DNA of 64,000 nucleotides, taken from the NCBI GenBank assembly GCA_014871385.1, contig CM026429.1:12437783-12501782 (forward strand), written 5' to 3'. Positions 19,733 to 33,770 of the stretch are shown one piece after another; position 1 is the stretch's first letter, and each line of letters begins with the position of its first letter. The DNA is from Ceratodon purpureus. Lineage: Eukaryota; Streptophyta; Bryopsida; Pseudoditrichales; Ditrichaceae. The notes beneath the pieces were generated by a model that saw only the letters and a list, made by a program, of their open reading frames with translations, was not told the DNA's origin and did no database searches. A program made the translations under genes and the position numbers.

Positions 19733-21517
19733 ATGTCGAGGTCTCTGCCTGTCGTGGTTGCTCTTTCGGTGATTGTCATGGGCCTGTGGCACATCTACGC
19801 TGCTCAGCATGCTAGTTTTGTGTCGGAGTTGTTCGAGGTGGAGCTCGGTACCGTGAAGAGTCACGTGAAGTACAAGCAGGCGGAGTTGGTGGATCGAGTG
19901 GATCGAACTCAAGAGGTTTTGCGGCAAGCGTTGAATCTGGTTTCGGGATTGAAGCATGAGGCTCGGGAGACTGATGAGCGGATCCTGACGAAGCTTGAGA
20001 ACCTGCAGCTGGAGAATGAGAAGCTGCGGATTCGGAGCCGGCAGATTGCTAGGCATATTGTGGAGTCGACGCAGTGGAGGGCGTTGAAGGATTGGTCGAA
20101 GTTCAGTGTGCGTGGTTTTATGTCGGAGGTGATTAGTAGGAATAATGAACGTGGTCCTCCGGAGCTTTTTGAGTTTCCGTCTGGGTTGTCTCATGGGCGG
20201 CACTTGTGTTTCATGGGAAATGATACGAGTAATGGGACTCGGAATTCGTATACTTTTGCTTGGGAGGAGGCGTTGCCGGTGGGGGCTGTTGTGTTGAATG
20301 GGACCACTTTGGTTTCTGAGACAGAGTATGACCATAACAATCCGTGGCATTCGATGTACAATTTGGTGCAATTCGTGTACTGGAAGTTGGCGAACCGGTG
20401 CGAGAAAGCGGACAGGCTCATTCTGTTCCATCAGAGTGAACTTCGGAGGAGCATGGGCAAGTGGATCACTCAGGTAAGCAACTCACTACCTATCTGGAAG
20501 TCAAATAATCATTTGATAGAATTGCAGTCCATAGCTGAATTCTCACAAGAAAATCTGATCTGAAGTGTAATTGCTGGTGTATGTGAAATTACAGATATTC
20601 AACGCAGCTGGCTTACCCACTCAGCCCTACGAAATGCCAATTGGAGACAAACCGATCTGCTTCCAGAAAGCAATCGTGTCACGCCTCGGAATGGGTGGAG
20701 TCCCCACGGAAATATTCCGAGAGCTATACGCACAAGTCCGGTGCCAAGTCCGCACTCTCTGCAACCTCCCGACCACCAGATCAACCACCGAAAACGGAAA
20801 ACGATCCATCAACATCACACTGATGGTGCGAAGCGGAGCTCGACAGTGGAAGGACCAAACGGCATGGCAGAGAGTCATCGCCGACCAATGTACAAAAGTC
20901 GAAGGCTGCCGGTGGACCACCATGTACGTCGCCAACATGACATTCTGTGAACAGGTACAGACCAACCCATTTGCAAAACACTCACACATAAACTCACACT
21001 TCCACTTCATCCTCAAGTTCCAACACACCATCTACTGACAACCAATTCATGATGATCATGCATAAACTTGTATATATATCCGAAGATCAAGAGCATGATG
21101 GAGACCGACATTCTGGTGTCAGTACACGGCGCACAGCTCACGAACATGATCTTCATGAGCCAAGGTGGACGCATCCTGGAAATGTTCCCGAAAGGATGGC
21201 TGGAGCTTGCAGGAGGTGGCCAATACATCTACAGACAACTTGCTCTCTGGAATGGCCTTGTTCATGAAGGCTACTGGCGTGACGAAGATCAACCTGAGTG
21301 CCCATTCAAGGACGACAGTGCGAAGTGCTTCACGTTTTACAAAGATCAAGACGTTGGTATGAATGAGACGCATGTTTCGACATGGTTGGGACGCGTTTTG
21401 GAGGATTTCAGATCGGTGAAAGTAGGAGATGGATCTGCGAGTTCTGGTGTTGATTCTCGAGGAGACCACATTGGTTGTTATTGCATGCCTGATGGAAGCC
21501 AGCATCAGTTGATCTGA
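19733..21517 (+). CDS. GT61-family glycosyltransferase, type II Golgi membrane protein (510 aa)
   Basis: Three exons join in frame, with phase 0 at both introns: 19733-20473, 20595-20954 and 21086-21517. The protein starts MSRSLPVVVALSVIVMGL, one uncleaved membrane anchor (about residues 4-24) after a short tail, as expected for Golgi enzymes. Residues about 40-110 form a heptad-rich stem. The catalytic part carries the DUF563/GT61 signature VSVHGAQLTNMIFM (about 379-392). GT61 members in plants transfer xylose, arabinose or GlcNAc to glycans; animal relatives include EOGT. The donor and acceptor cannot be read from sequence. Several N-glycosylation sequons are present (for example NDT and NGT near 160-166). 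The ATG at 19733 directly precedes the anchor, which supports the start. Confidence 0.8.
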
Positions 21518-24413
21518 TGTGATTAAAATGATTGAAGAATAATTTGTTTTTAGAGTTTTAGGAATTATGTATGTACAGTGGGTTGCAGAGGTTAAATTGC
21601 CAATATTTTCAGCTTCATCATGTGCCCAGTTTTGGTGGCCATCTTTGTTGATAAATTAGAGTTTTGGTGTTGAACCTGGCCATGTTGTAGCACATAAGAT
21701 ATATCAACTTTGTTTTTGATCTTTAAGATGTTTATAGCTTCGTATATGATAAATTGAAGTTCTGAAAGTCTTTAGTTTACCTACTTGTGAAGACATTTTG
21801 TGAGACTTTTTTTTGTTTACCCCTGCGTTCTAAGGGGAAGTGAATCTTCTGTATCGTTTTCTAATATGAATATAGACACATGCTTTGAAGTGCAGTGTTT
21901 GGTTGTACAGTAAGTTTTGGTGTACATTTGTACTTGGGAGTAAAGCTTCTGAACATATGGTGGAATTGTAACAAAGGAAGATTAAGATGCACCTACCTTA
22001 CAAGAGATCAACAATTGGATTATATCATAATATGTTGATTGGATTTTGATATAGTATAATGTGATTGTATGACTTGATTAAATGGTCTAGTTAATTATCA
22101 AGTTTGAAGCAAGTTTGAATAATGATGCTTTCTTTTACTATAATTCATTGTCCAAACATGTGTAATGTTTAATGTCAACAATACATATAGTACAACATCA
22201 ACCACTAGAGGGTTTTCAAAAAGCTTCCTCCCCTCTTGAATAGTAGAAACAACATATAATTTTTCTTTTTTTGCTAATCAACTTGTTTAGAAAGTCGAAG
22301 AAAAAAAGAAGTCCTAGGTAAGAATACATTCTATTTCAACTACCTAAGGATATGGGCTCCTCAGACACCCTCTCCATTGTTGGATTGATATGTCACTTTC
22401 AAATATGAAAAAATGACTTCAAGGTACTAAATGATATAAACCATCAAGTATTATACAATTTTTTTTATAAAAAAAAAAATGTAGGTTGTCACTACCAAAT
22501 ACTATTTATGTATTGATAGCTCAAAAGTTGAGACATCTACATCCTACAAGAAAGATGTACGTCAAATATAAAGTATCTATGCATTTAAAAAATATATAAT
22601 TGCATATACAATATAATTTAAGCATTCCAAACGCAAAAATATAGACGTGTATTAGAATTAACATATTGCATATAATGGCCTTAAATTGTATTGCAAACAA
22701 AGTTATACTTTACTATTATAATTTTTTGTATATTATGGCTTCAATTGAAAAAGAAATTAATGCTTTAATTATGGATTATAAGTGGTACTGATTTTTATGA
22801 TATTACAATAGTGGGTGTCAAAGTGCATGGTAGGAAATGCGTTATGAAGCATTAAAGAGAATTTTGTCAAATGAGAATCATGCATTATAACGCTCTTCGT
22901 AGCCCTCCTTTACAATTGGAATTACCATACAACATTGCTAACTTTCCACGTGCTCCTCGCTGAGTGAAAAATGTCCCTTGCCCAAAGGAAGAGGGGTGCG
23001 CCAACTCATTGTACTTGATAGCACACCCCAAAAGCTTGTACAATGTGACAGGACAATGAGGTATGCTCCAAAGTGTAGATTATAACACATGTCATCCACC
23101 AAAACACTCACACAGTACAATGAGAGTACTTCATAAAGAGTTGAGAATTTAAACAGTTGAGACATAAAACCCATGCCAGACCAACTAAAGAAATTGTAGA
23201 TAACAAAATACACTATAACCAGTAATTGTACTTGTTAGAAAGAATCAAAATGTGCCCACAGAATGTACTAATTTCATGAACTCGCCTACAGTACACCGAT
23301 AAAAGTTACTGTACAAATCTACCAAAAATCAATCAATCCCAAACACTATCAGTGCAGCCTTGTGAAATTTTTAATTCAAACCATAATCCTAGTTGAAGTT
23401 TTGTTTCTTTCCTGATTGATTAAGAGGCAAAGTTTCAAGGATCCCGAAGTTTAGCATTTGCATTGGACACCATATTCATTAAATTGGTCAATCCTGATTA
23501 CATTAGCCACTCAAATAGTGCAATTTCAGTTCATTTTCTCTCTTTATTTGATTAGTGTAGGAGCCAATATGAACAAGATTGGCCAATTTAATAAATATGA
23601 CAATATTGGTTCCCCATATTTGTAAATTGTCTCGACGACATGATCCAATTATAATAACCATGTTAGTGCAAGATTTGTATCTTTGAGATGTGGAGCAAGG
23701 GAGCTACAGCTTTTTGCTAGAAGTTGTGCACGACGACTTGGTCGGTGTGACGTGGGTTTAAGTTTTTGGAGGAAGGACGTGCTGATGCTATTGCCGGAAA
23801 ATTCTGCTGTGTGCGTTTCAGAGAGATCATTCTCACGTACTGAGAAAAAAATAATGTGCCTTCGTGCAAGGTAATCAGGAGTTGTAGCTGCTCGTGGAGC
23901 ATGCGGTAGGTCTCGGTGCCGTTCATGGCGTCTGAGAGAGCCTGCACTTTCGAAATACGGATGCCAAGATCGGTACACAGTCGTCAGTGTCATGATGTAC
24001 GACATGCACCGGGTTTGATTGGAATTTTTAAATGGCGGCACCACAGAGACCGGCATTAGTTTCGGAATAAATTGATGAAGTACCAGGTCACTGTGCAGGA
24101 ATGCAGGACGAAAGAACCTTCCGGTAACAAGAGCATTTCTCCGCAGTTTATGTTACAATGTAGAGGGAGAATACGTGCATGATCCAAGCATGAGTCACAA
24201 TTTGCGAGATGTGGTCCGTGAAAACTGACCTGAACCTTAACCGTTCGTACTGGGAATTTGGCGAACAGTGGTAATAAATAGAAGTGCCGTTGCTCAAGAG
24301 AAGCTGTCTACATGTATTGTTGATTTGGTGTTGGAGTATATGGACAGCCTGGCAGTAATTTTAACTTCCTGGTTGGCGTGTCCATGTGAAATATCCTAAG
24401 GGAGCATAATCAT
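21518..24413. other. Region between convergent GT61 and pTAC10 genes
   Basis: This 2.9-kb stretch should hold both 3' untranslated regions. The middle (22.0-23.6 kb) is AT-rich without a coding frame. At 23.65-24.06 kb the base composition becomes gene-like again and contains an unassigned minus-strand frame listed separately. Confidence 0.5.
23870..23960 (-). pseudogene. Possible exon remnant of an unidentified gene
   Basis: On the minus strand a short segment reads VQALSDAMNGTETYRMLHEQ and continues as an amphipathic helix. It looks far more protein-like than its surroundings. The frame stays open for 77 residues (23717-23947) but loses this character downstream. No neighbouring exon could be joined to it with correct splice sites. 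It may be a captured or decayed exon. I do not recognise the parent protein. Confidence 0.3.
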
Positions 24414-27400
24414 CTACCTGTTGGTGTCAGGCATGTCAATACCACCACCCTCAGCTATGTCTTCGTCTGAAGCTCTTCCGTCGTCCTCTAGGTCATCGCC
24501 AGCATCAGTTGCTGTAATGGTGTAATCCTGCAAATAATTATCAAGGTTAGATAACGAGGAAGCAACAGACAATGAAATTTCATTTGCAGCTCAAAGTAGT
24601 TAGAACTGTAAAAGGTTGTATTAAATTGACTCGCTGAATACCCAATTTGATACAGACTACAATATCTGAACCGGCTGTTTTGATCAACTCTATATCTCAT
24701 CGGAACCTTGTCTTCACTCGTGTAAAAACCTTTCATGTGAATTCACTGCAATTGCACAAGAAAGCTCTTGTATTCATGAATCCAAAAGCTGAAAAAATCT
24801 ACTGGCAGTCAAGATATGGCTGACTTGTCATCTTGTTATGAAGACACAATGATCGGGATTCTCCTAGAACTGTATCTAAACTGATCTTCAAAGTTCATTG
24901 TTGGAAAACACATAATAAGATCTAGGAAGAAATTGAATCCAACAAAGCTTACCTCCGGTTGCATGGTGAACATTGTCCGGACATCATCCATTGCAGCTGT
25001 TGCAGTTCCATTGACGGTAGCCCTCCCCGTTGATTTCGTTGTTTCTGTAGATTGGTCATCAGCAGTTTCTTCTGTCTCCTCTTCCTCCACTTCCTCGATA
25101 TCTTCAGCTGCAGCGGTTTCATCGACTGCAACGGCAACTCGGGGTTCTCTGTCGCGTCGAATCTCTTCCTTCAGATTTGAAGGATCACCCCAGTAATCGT
25201 GCCTCCATCGAGGATCATTCGGATCATACGGATTCTTACCCCACATTGTTTTATCGGCATAACGTCCAGGTTCCTCTATTGGTAGTCCTAATACATTCCG
25301 GCTGCAATGAATCAACAATGAACACCGGTTCAGAAGGGGCACACAAAAATGCCAATAAGAAGACCAACTTCCATACACGCCAATACGGAAGCAAGAAAGA
25401 TAACAGAGATGGAGACAAGAAACATGAAGTGGAAAAGAAATGCGAGTCAGCCTTAATCCATTAATGTAGAGTTATAAAGGACGTTATTAAGGTTTTAGAA
25501 TGTTCCTTCATCAGTTGGGTTAGATGGTGAACTAAATGTGACTAGGTGAACAAACTCACCATGCTATATCTCGCACCAAAGCCTCCCTCTCCTCTTTGCC
25601 CCGCTGGTTGTGCATTTCATTTAACTCTGCTACTCTCTTCTCAAATTGTAACATAGGGGGCTCAAATTCTTCTCCTTTGGAATGTGCAATTAGCGCTAGC
25701 CGATTGATCTCCTGCATTGATAATGGTCGTCATGAGTATTCAACGACTTAACATCAAGCATTGTAAGTAATGTGCAGGAAATTTCTTAATATCGGATAAG
25801 TAGATTCACAATCGCAACTCCTAGCCAATTAGTAGCAAATAGTACCTCTCTTTCTGCACGCGCTCTTTCCAAATTAAGGTCATTTGGATCTGTGTTCTGC
25901 ATTATGGGCACGCAATAGTTTGTCAAAAATCGTTCGCAAGTCCAAAATATGATCTTTCAATTGTGATGTACAGGATAATAATTTCTATTATATCTCATTA
26001 ATCGTCACTTTGATTTGAAACATATAGCAACACAAAACCATGCAATCTTTAGATTATCGAACTGAAATTCTAGGTGACAAGAGAAACTTAATCCAGTTTA
26101 GCAAAAAGTATAACCAGATGAGTTTCCTGATGGACTTAGATTCGGATTTTCAATGACAAGGACAACATCAACAAAGCACCTACACAGAGCTACACCAGTT
26201 CAAAAGAGAATTACAGAAGATTGAAACAATTTTCAAGAGGGTTACCAAAACCAGCGTTGGAATTTCGTTTTCGTCAAGACCATTTTCAAACCATTGTGGT
26301 TCGAACGTTTCTTCATCCTCTACAATATCTTTCGAAATATACTCTTCGGAATCATCCTCATCATCAGAATCTTCGTCATAAAATTCAGATACATCAATGT
26401 CCTCAACGACACCACCATCTTCTTCATCGTCCAAAACCATTTGCTCAGCTTCGTGTAAATGCCATAACTGAGATCACCACCTACTGGTTAGTGAAAAATA
26501 AATTTAATACATCGACACGACCTGAATAACCTGAATAAGATTTATACAAAAACTACGAGACGTTTTCAAATACCTATCTCATGCTCGTTTGAGATTCGCC
26601 TTTCCAAAAATAAAAATAGTTAGCTGTTTCAAATTTAAGTTCTTAGAACTCAGCTATAACCACTGCAAAAATCAACAACTCGGATGTCCGATTCGAACAG
26701 AATCTAAATTTGTTGTTTGCTGCCTAGCACGTGGAAATTTCAGGATCTAATGCGTGACCAAATTCAAAGGTGAACAGTGCACTTTCCGACAGTAAAAGTT
26801 GGCAGGTATAGCAACCCTAAACAAAAAATTGTCATTATCTGATATTAGGTGCCTACCTTCGCTCATTGTCAACTCTGATAAGCTTTCGATCATCTTATAA
26901 GCTATAATTGTTTAATTTGGCAAAAATCTTCACAGCGTCTACTATCTATGGTTCATGCCAACTCACCCTAGGAATTGCAGGATGGACAGGATACGTAGGA
27001 CCGTCATCAACTCGTCTATCTTGGCGAACCCTCGGGTAATAGGGTCTGCCGGAGTCTCTCTGCACAAAATCAACAATTTTCAGAATTTAATTTAATCTTG
27101 GGGCGAAAAACTGCTGTTTAAACACCAGTATCATAAGCGGCAGAACCTAGAAGTACTGAATACGATTCATTTGCACTATTAGAAAAAAGTAAAGAAACCA
27201 ACATACCGCCACTTCATCAAGATTCATATCTCCGGCACGTCCGAAAATAGGTGGATGTTCAAATCTATTGAATCTGCATCAACAAGGGTGGTCAATTAGT
27301 GGGATGAAAATCGAAGGACGTGTAATAAAAATATAATAAGCCTAAACGACAACAATGTCTACTTGCAGACTATCAATACCATGTCCTGAAAACAGAGAAC

Positions 27401-30309
27401 TTACATCAAATGGTCGATGTTGGGGTCCACGAATCGCATCTCAATAGGAAACCGAAATCGATAAGGGTCTCTCTTGGCCTGGGTATTCATAAAACAGAGC
27501 AATCAATATTCATCATGTGCTAGTCCATATACGAAGTGCATTCTGGTTTCATGTAATCATCAAAAACGGGAGATAAGACAATTACCAAAACTTCAACTTG
27601 AACGCGCATGCCAACTTTGATAGTATCTCGAATGTAGTACCAGTCATTGTCCTGAATTGGTACCCACCTGCATTAACATCCATCAATAAGCACTAGATCA
27701 GAGCATATTACATATCTCAAACTCCTCCAAAACCACTGTACATGTATCATGTCAGATATGGCATCGATGTAAAAAAGAAATAATGGGATGTCGACAGAAA
27801 ACGCAAAATAAGAATTACCCGTCATGAACTCCTCCAAAAAAGACGAATGCTCCTTCGTATAGACTAACACAGGAGACCACACCCCAGTAGTGCTGCACAA
27901 AAGATCAGGAAAATTATGTATTGTAAGCAAAACGTAATACTAGAATTTGAAATTCCTTTCAATAATATCCTAAGGCCACCAAAAGAAATAACATGAAGAG
28001 TGAATTGCTGGCAACCTGCATCAGAACACTCAGACGAGTGATTCCGAGTTTACAAGGTCTAATTCAGGAATAGAAACCAAAAGGTCATGAACTTGATACC
28101 TGTCCAGGATAGATGAAAGGCAGCTCATACTGATGATGTCACAAAACATCCACATGCACCAAAACACATGAGTTCATACAATAAGAATTATTTTAAAGAC
28201 AGAAGCATATGAGAGTGACCCAGAGTAACAGATCTCCTGGCCTGAAATCGAGTAAAACTTAAATGCAAGACCAGAAATGCAAGATACATGGTATTAAGAG
28301 TTTCGTTTCGCACAATATAAGCATTGCATGTGTTTTACTACGCATTCATGGGTGTTGGGCACAAGAATTCGGAATCCTTCCATTGGCATCTATTAAAGAA
28401 GTATATAGCAAGTACCAGAGGTCGGTTGTCCAGAGTTTCAGCTTTCTCCCCAAGTCGTCTTCTTCCGGGATAGTACTCTGCGTCTATCTGTACGTGGAAA
28501 AATTGGCCATAAGGAAGTTGTCTTCAAAAGAGTTACCCGTCCCTTCGAAATCCTCATGGTTATGAGCGTTCCACAGGCATATGTTGGAGGTTGCTCTAAA
28601 AATCTACTTGCATCCTATCAAAATAAAATACTAGCTCGTGTAAACACTACTCTTTGATTGTCAGGGCATGTAGCAACTTCGATTCGACAGCGAAAATTCT
28701 CACAACATACTTCAGGGATGGTGTTATCACCCATATTGACTTTCTCAGCCTATATATACTTGTAGACTTGATTAGCATATTTTAAGGATATTGGCTTGAG
28801 TGGTGAAGAACACATACCAAGTCTAAACTACCCTACAAGGAGAACCCAAAAGAATCCATTCATTCCTAGATGGTGTCTAAGCCATGTGTAGGGGTTGAGA
28901 AAGCTTCCTGGAAGAACGCTATGTAAATCATCTAGTGAAAGAAGGAGAAGAGGAGTTTGTAGGCAGTTTGGCTCAAAGAAGCATAAACACTATGAGAAAA
29001 CTACAACATCAGTCAAGAACGAACCTCTTGTGCTTCCTCGTCGAGGCGATCCTTATTCACTGCAACCCACTCGTTGTACTGCTTCAAAAAAGTCTTCCAT
29101 CTGGGAAATTCCATTTCATAATTCTCTTCGTCGAGTTCTTCCTTGTCTGCCTCTGCCAGGTCCTCCTTGGTCGACTCAACATATTCCAAAGCATGAGCTT
29201 CGCGAATATACGCAAGCTCTTTGGCGTCAACTTTCCAACCAGGAGGAGGCCAGTCTCTAGGCGGTATTAATGTAAACACCAGTGGTTGTTCCCATAGAGT
29301 CCCTTCAATAGACTTCGGTCTATGCTTATCTAACTCCTTCTCCTTTTTCTCCGCCTCTTCAACGAGTCTTTTCTTATGCTCTTCCTGCCACTTTGGATTA
29401 AGCTTCCGAAAATTCTCCCATGACACTGCAGGCTCCTCTTCTCCCTCTTTCAAACTGTCGACGGCAAACTGAGCCTCTGGTGACAGCCATTCCTCCCATG
29501 GCGCCCAGCTGATACAGGGACACATATTATGAACATACAATCACAGAAGAATAGCATAGATTCAACTATAAAATCACAACCAAACATCGAAACATCCATG
29601 CCAAGGTCATGACTCCTACACATCCGTGGCTTCCAGCATCAAGCCTAAAAAACGAATGAATTTAAACCTAAGGGTTTTTGGTTCAAATTCCAACTCACAC
29701 CTCGATGCTCTAACATTCCTACCCCTGCTCCGTCCTCCATAAATCTATCAGCTACTTTGAACGCACCCAACCCAGAGTAGCTAAGCTCACAAAACCCACA
29801 ATGAAAGCAACACTCATCGGAATTGAAAATTTCCGAGATCACAAAACCAACAACGACAACAACAGCAACAAAACGAAACTACAGCAAAAAAAACCCAGAA
29901 TTCAACCTAGAGTAAGATCAAACGCATACCCTCGCTCCACCCAATTCCGCTTCCTGGCCTCGTCCTCAGTCTCCTCAACCTGCTCGTAATCATCCGGATT
30001 GAAACCCTCCCAAGAATCCCCCTCCGTCTTGGAACCAGCCCCCGAACCAGACGCAGACGAGGAAGAAGACCGCGCCAGAACACGACTCCACCGCACTCGA
30101 GCTCCCTCCCGCTCACATTGCATCCTGCCATTCCTGCCATCCCTCTCCGAGAACACACACCTCACAAGCCCACTCAACGGAACGGCACTGCACCATCGCT
30201 GCCCATTGAACCGAAGCGCTCTCTCCCCATTCAAACTCCTGGAGCTCCCTGGGAGGCTGGTGCCACGGCAGAGCGCCTGCGCCTGCAAGCTCCCGCACAG
30301 CGTCGCCAT
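24414..30309 (-). CDS. pTAC10: pTAC10/PAP3, plastid transcriptionally active chromosome protein with S1-like domain (747 aa)
   Basis: Fourteen exons join in frame (minus strand, 5' to 3'): 30309-29930, 29508-29025, 28487-28416, 28129-28100, 27892-27819, 27667-27586, 27478-27405, 27273-27207, 27059-26967, 26467-26246, 25896-25846, 25711-25560, 25301-24953 and 24527-24414. The first 80-90 residues are Ser/Arg-rich like a chloroplast transit peptide. Conserved landmarks match Arabidopsis pTAC10 as I recall it: RKRNWVERGWAPWEEWLSPE, PPRDWPPPGW, an S1/OB-like stretch (about 321-400: LYEGAFVFFGGVHDGWVPI, then AKRDPYRFRFPIEMRFV), PPIFGRAGD, LWHLHEAEQM, and GLPIEEPGRY. pTAC10 is a nucleic-acid-binding subunit associated with the plastid-encoded RNA polymerase and is needed for chloroplast gene expression. 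The C-terminus is a long acidic, Glu/Thr-rich tail ending near GGGIDMPDTNR. No truncation or frame break is seen. Confidence 0.9.
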
Positions 30310-30508
30310 GGCTTATCCTGAGCCTCTTCGAAAAACCCCCTCCGACATGAATTTGCAGTCGCCTCAAGGCTCAGACCATTCCTCTAAACCCCTAAACCCC
30401 AGACCCCCATTCGGAGGAAGCCTCTTTGCAAACAGGATTGCACTTGAGGATGGTCTCAAGGAGAAGGAGACGGGTTTTGGGCTTCCGCTCTTGTGGATAA
30501 TGCACCCT

Positions 30509-30660
30509 GCTTCGGGCTCTGGTTCTGGATGAATGATCTCTGGTTTTGGACGAATCATTGATCTCGGGTTCTGGATGAATGATATCTGGTTCTGGATGAA
30601 TGATATTTAGGTTTGGATGAATGGTCTCTGGTTTTGTTGAATAATCTCTGGTTTTTATGA
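30509..30660. repeat. Degenerate minisatellite, unit about 22-25 bp
   Basis: About six imperfect copies of a GGTTCTGGATGAATGATCTC-like unit run in tandem just upstream of the pTAC10 start. Copies decay towards the distal end, with substitutions and small length changes. Confidence 0.75.
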
Positions 30661-33600
30661 AAAATCTCGAATTTTGACAAATTTTTAAAGGAAAAAATCA
30701 AAAATTACTAAAAACTGTGAAGCTTGTCTTTGTAAGTTTTGGAGGCTGCCCTTGTAAAATTGGTAAACTTTTTGACTTGGGTCATTATGGAACTTGAGTA
30801 TTGATTTGGTTATGAAAATATTTCAATTTTTGTTTTTTTAAAAAGACCTAATTTTAGACTGCCAGTTTTCGACTTGAAACCTAAAATTTCTAGATGAAGG
30901 TTCTAAAATTGGAATTTGGCTTCAAATTTTTTACTACATAGACCTTATCATAAAGGGAGCATCCAGTAAAAATCTTGAAAAAAAATATTACTTTTAACCT
31001 CCCCATCTAGGCTGCCCGAATTCGCAAAAACCCATTTTGGATTTTAAAGATAGTTAGGGGTTAAGTAATGTCGGATTCCATGTGATGAGTGGAAATCGTT
31101 TAATAAATTAATATGTAGATGATATATTTTAAATCCTCTTGAAAGTATATAAAATTAAAGTTGTATGTTAGAAAAATTGCACATAAAATGTATTATGTTT
31201 TTGAGATTAAGAACCTGTTTACTAGATAATTTCCATTAAATAATAAAGAATTGATAAAATGTGTATCTTAAATAGATTTGGAATGTTTTTTATGTAATTT
31301 ATCTAAAATCCAGTTTTATACTCTTTCTATAAAAAACTCTGTCATAGGGATTTGAAAGCATGAAAAATAGCATGTCCATATATAGAAATAAATATATATG
31401 AAAAAATAAAAATAAAATAAAATTACATAATTAAATAGGTTATATGAATCCACAATATTTATTAAATTAATCTTCAAATTTATTCCATTTAAATTCAATC
31501 ATCAAATTATTTCCAAATTAAACTTGTCCTAAAATTTATTTACAAATGAAACACATCTACCAATTTATTTATTTTAAAACTTTAAGATAATCTCCAAAAT
31601 ATTCTAAATTTATTGTAAAAACCAGAGTTAAAATTTGATCTATTTGTATGTGCATTGATTGCTCTAATGGAAAAGGGGCGGACGCATGAGAAGAGAGGTT
31701 GAGGGGAGAAGGAATAGAAGAGCCGGATTGTTGAGAAGAGAAGGAAGAGAGGTTGAGAGGTTTAGGGAGGAAAAGAATGACTGTTGGAAGCCTCGTTTGT
31801 CCTCTCAACAAGGGAAAGGGCACAAGTTGGATAAAAGCCCAACCATGTCTACAATGCGACGAGTCCCCTTGCTCCGACCTTCCTTTCCTCTCATTCTAAC
31901 CTCATTCTTTACATTCCTACACCTCCAAAACATTATCATTCATATCTTCATCAAACCATTTATTTCCTACAACAATAGTAACAACTAAGCCTGGAGGAAG
32001 ATAAATTTTCAAATCCTAGAGTCTAAACTATGTATGGGTAAGGTATGTATATCCAAAGCTATCATTGAATATTATCTCTTATAGAAAAAGGCTTCTAGCA
32101 TTTTTAAAGGTAGAATTTTAAAATTTTATACATTTGTTTGATTTTGAAAAAAATCATTGGATTTCTAGAAAATAATAGTTTATCCAACAATTTTTACTTT
32201 AACTGAAATATTTTTTAAAGATTTAAGATGTAGAATTGATGATTTGGCTTTAATGGAAACTGTGCTACAAATGGGTTTATGTAACTTGAATGCCCTTGGA
32301 TCAAGATCCATCAACCCTACATCAAGGATATAGATGCTAAATTTAATATTAATTTATAAAAGTTAGATTTTTTTTTGTTTATAATTTTAGTAAGTCAAAA
32401 TGGATTGATCAAAAAATAAATTCTTTTCAAATACATTTATGTTCTAATGTATTAAACTAATTAAGTTATAACAATAATTAAGTATATATGTTTTTTATAT
32501 GTCTATAGTTTGAAAGAAATTTTTTGTACTTTAAATCTTTTTTCATCAGAAGACCTACTTATTATATATTCATTTATTCCACCTTATATATTTTGAAAAT
32601 TGTAAAATAAGATTTAATTGATTTAAGCTATACCTTGGATTTTATGTTTCAGTACATAATTTTAAATCTGAAAATAGATACATACTTTTTATTATAAAGT
32701 GAATTAGCCAATTAAAATATCTTTTCTTAAAAAAATAAAAATAAAAAATAAAAAAAATAAACATCTAATAAATAATAAGACATATAATGTTAATTACATT
32801 GTAAAAAAACCATCTTTGTTTATCCCATAATATGTTGCTTATTTTGAGTTTTTGAAAATCAATATTAATATGGTTCTGGATTTAGGGATTATCTTAGATT
32901 TAACCATCAATGATGAAGGATAGACTTAAGAATCATATCTTAAAAGAAGTATGATCTTGAGATATGGTTGCAAAAATTTGGTGGTTTAAATGAAAAAAAT
33001 GTCTTTTTCAAAAAGCCACTATTCTTCATTAATTAATGAAATTTATAAACGTTTATATTAGGTATACACAATGAGAAATATAGCAAATTTCTAAAACACA
33101 CTACAGAGAAAATTTGAAATCAAAATTAACGATTAGGTGCACTCACATGTGCTTCCACAGCTCATTCGTAAAACAAATTACTACCAAAATGAAGTTCAAG
33201 GCTTAAACTTGTACCACTATGAACTCTTTATAAATGACATTCAGTTGGACAGTTTCTCTAGTGCTCAAAATTTGTGGTACCTGAGCAACATCCATGTCCT
33301 CATCTCCAGTAGAAGCTTGGATCATGAGACGACATCTACAATTCTAGCATGTGACAATGCTCGTGACCATGATGTTATCAACCGGTTATTAGATCTTCAA
33401 GCTGTCAAGTTGTGCCGATCTTTCTCAAGTCAAGATTGACAAGGCCGACATACTCACCATGCGAGTCTAGCTTCCTCGCTTCAAACACACCCTTCATAGC
33501 TAATCCATCCATCTATCACAAGGCAATTTGATAAAAAACCTTATATGCAACGTGATTAATGTGCCTATGTATACTATTTAATTATTTGTTATATATTATT

Positions 33601-33677
33601 TGGCAGAATCTATATTATATAAGTTTATGCATATTTTTACATACTACACTGATGATTCTAAGAAAATCCTAGAAGTC

Positions 33678-33679
<2 letters not shown>

Positions 33680-33768
<89 letters not shown>
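33680..33768. repeat. (TA)n microsatellite
   Basis: This is an alternating TA tract of about 88 bp in AT-rich intergenic DNA. Confidence 0.95.

Positions 33769-33770
<2 letters not shown>

Noticed and set aside
28499-29024. Additional pTAC10 exons between exons 2 and 3 (frames near 28.53-28.62 and 28.70-28.75 kb with plausible splice sites)
   Set aside because: Joining 29025 directly to the acceptor at 28487 keeps phase and gives EEAQE-IDAEYYPGRRR, which fits the pTAC10 family spacing. The extra frames do not.
33137-33439. 100-aa plus-strand frame in the AT-rich block
   Set aside because: It has no ATG at its start and no recognisable motif. Its balanced composition alone is too weak for a gene call.
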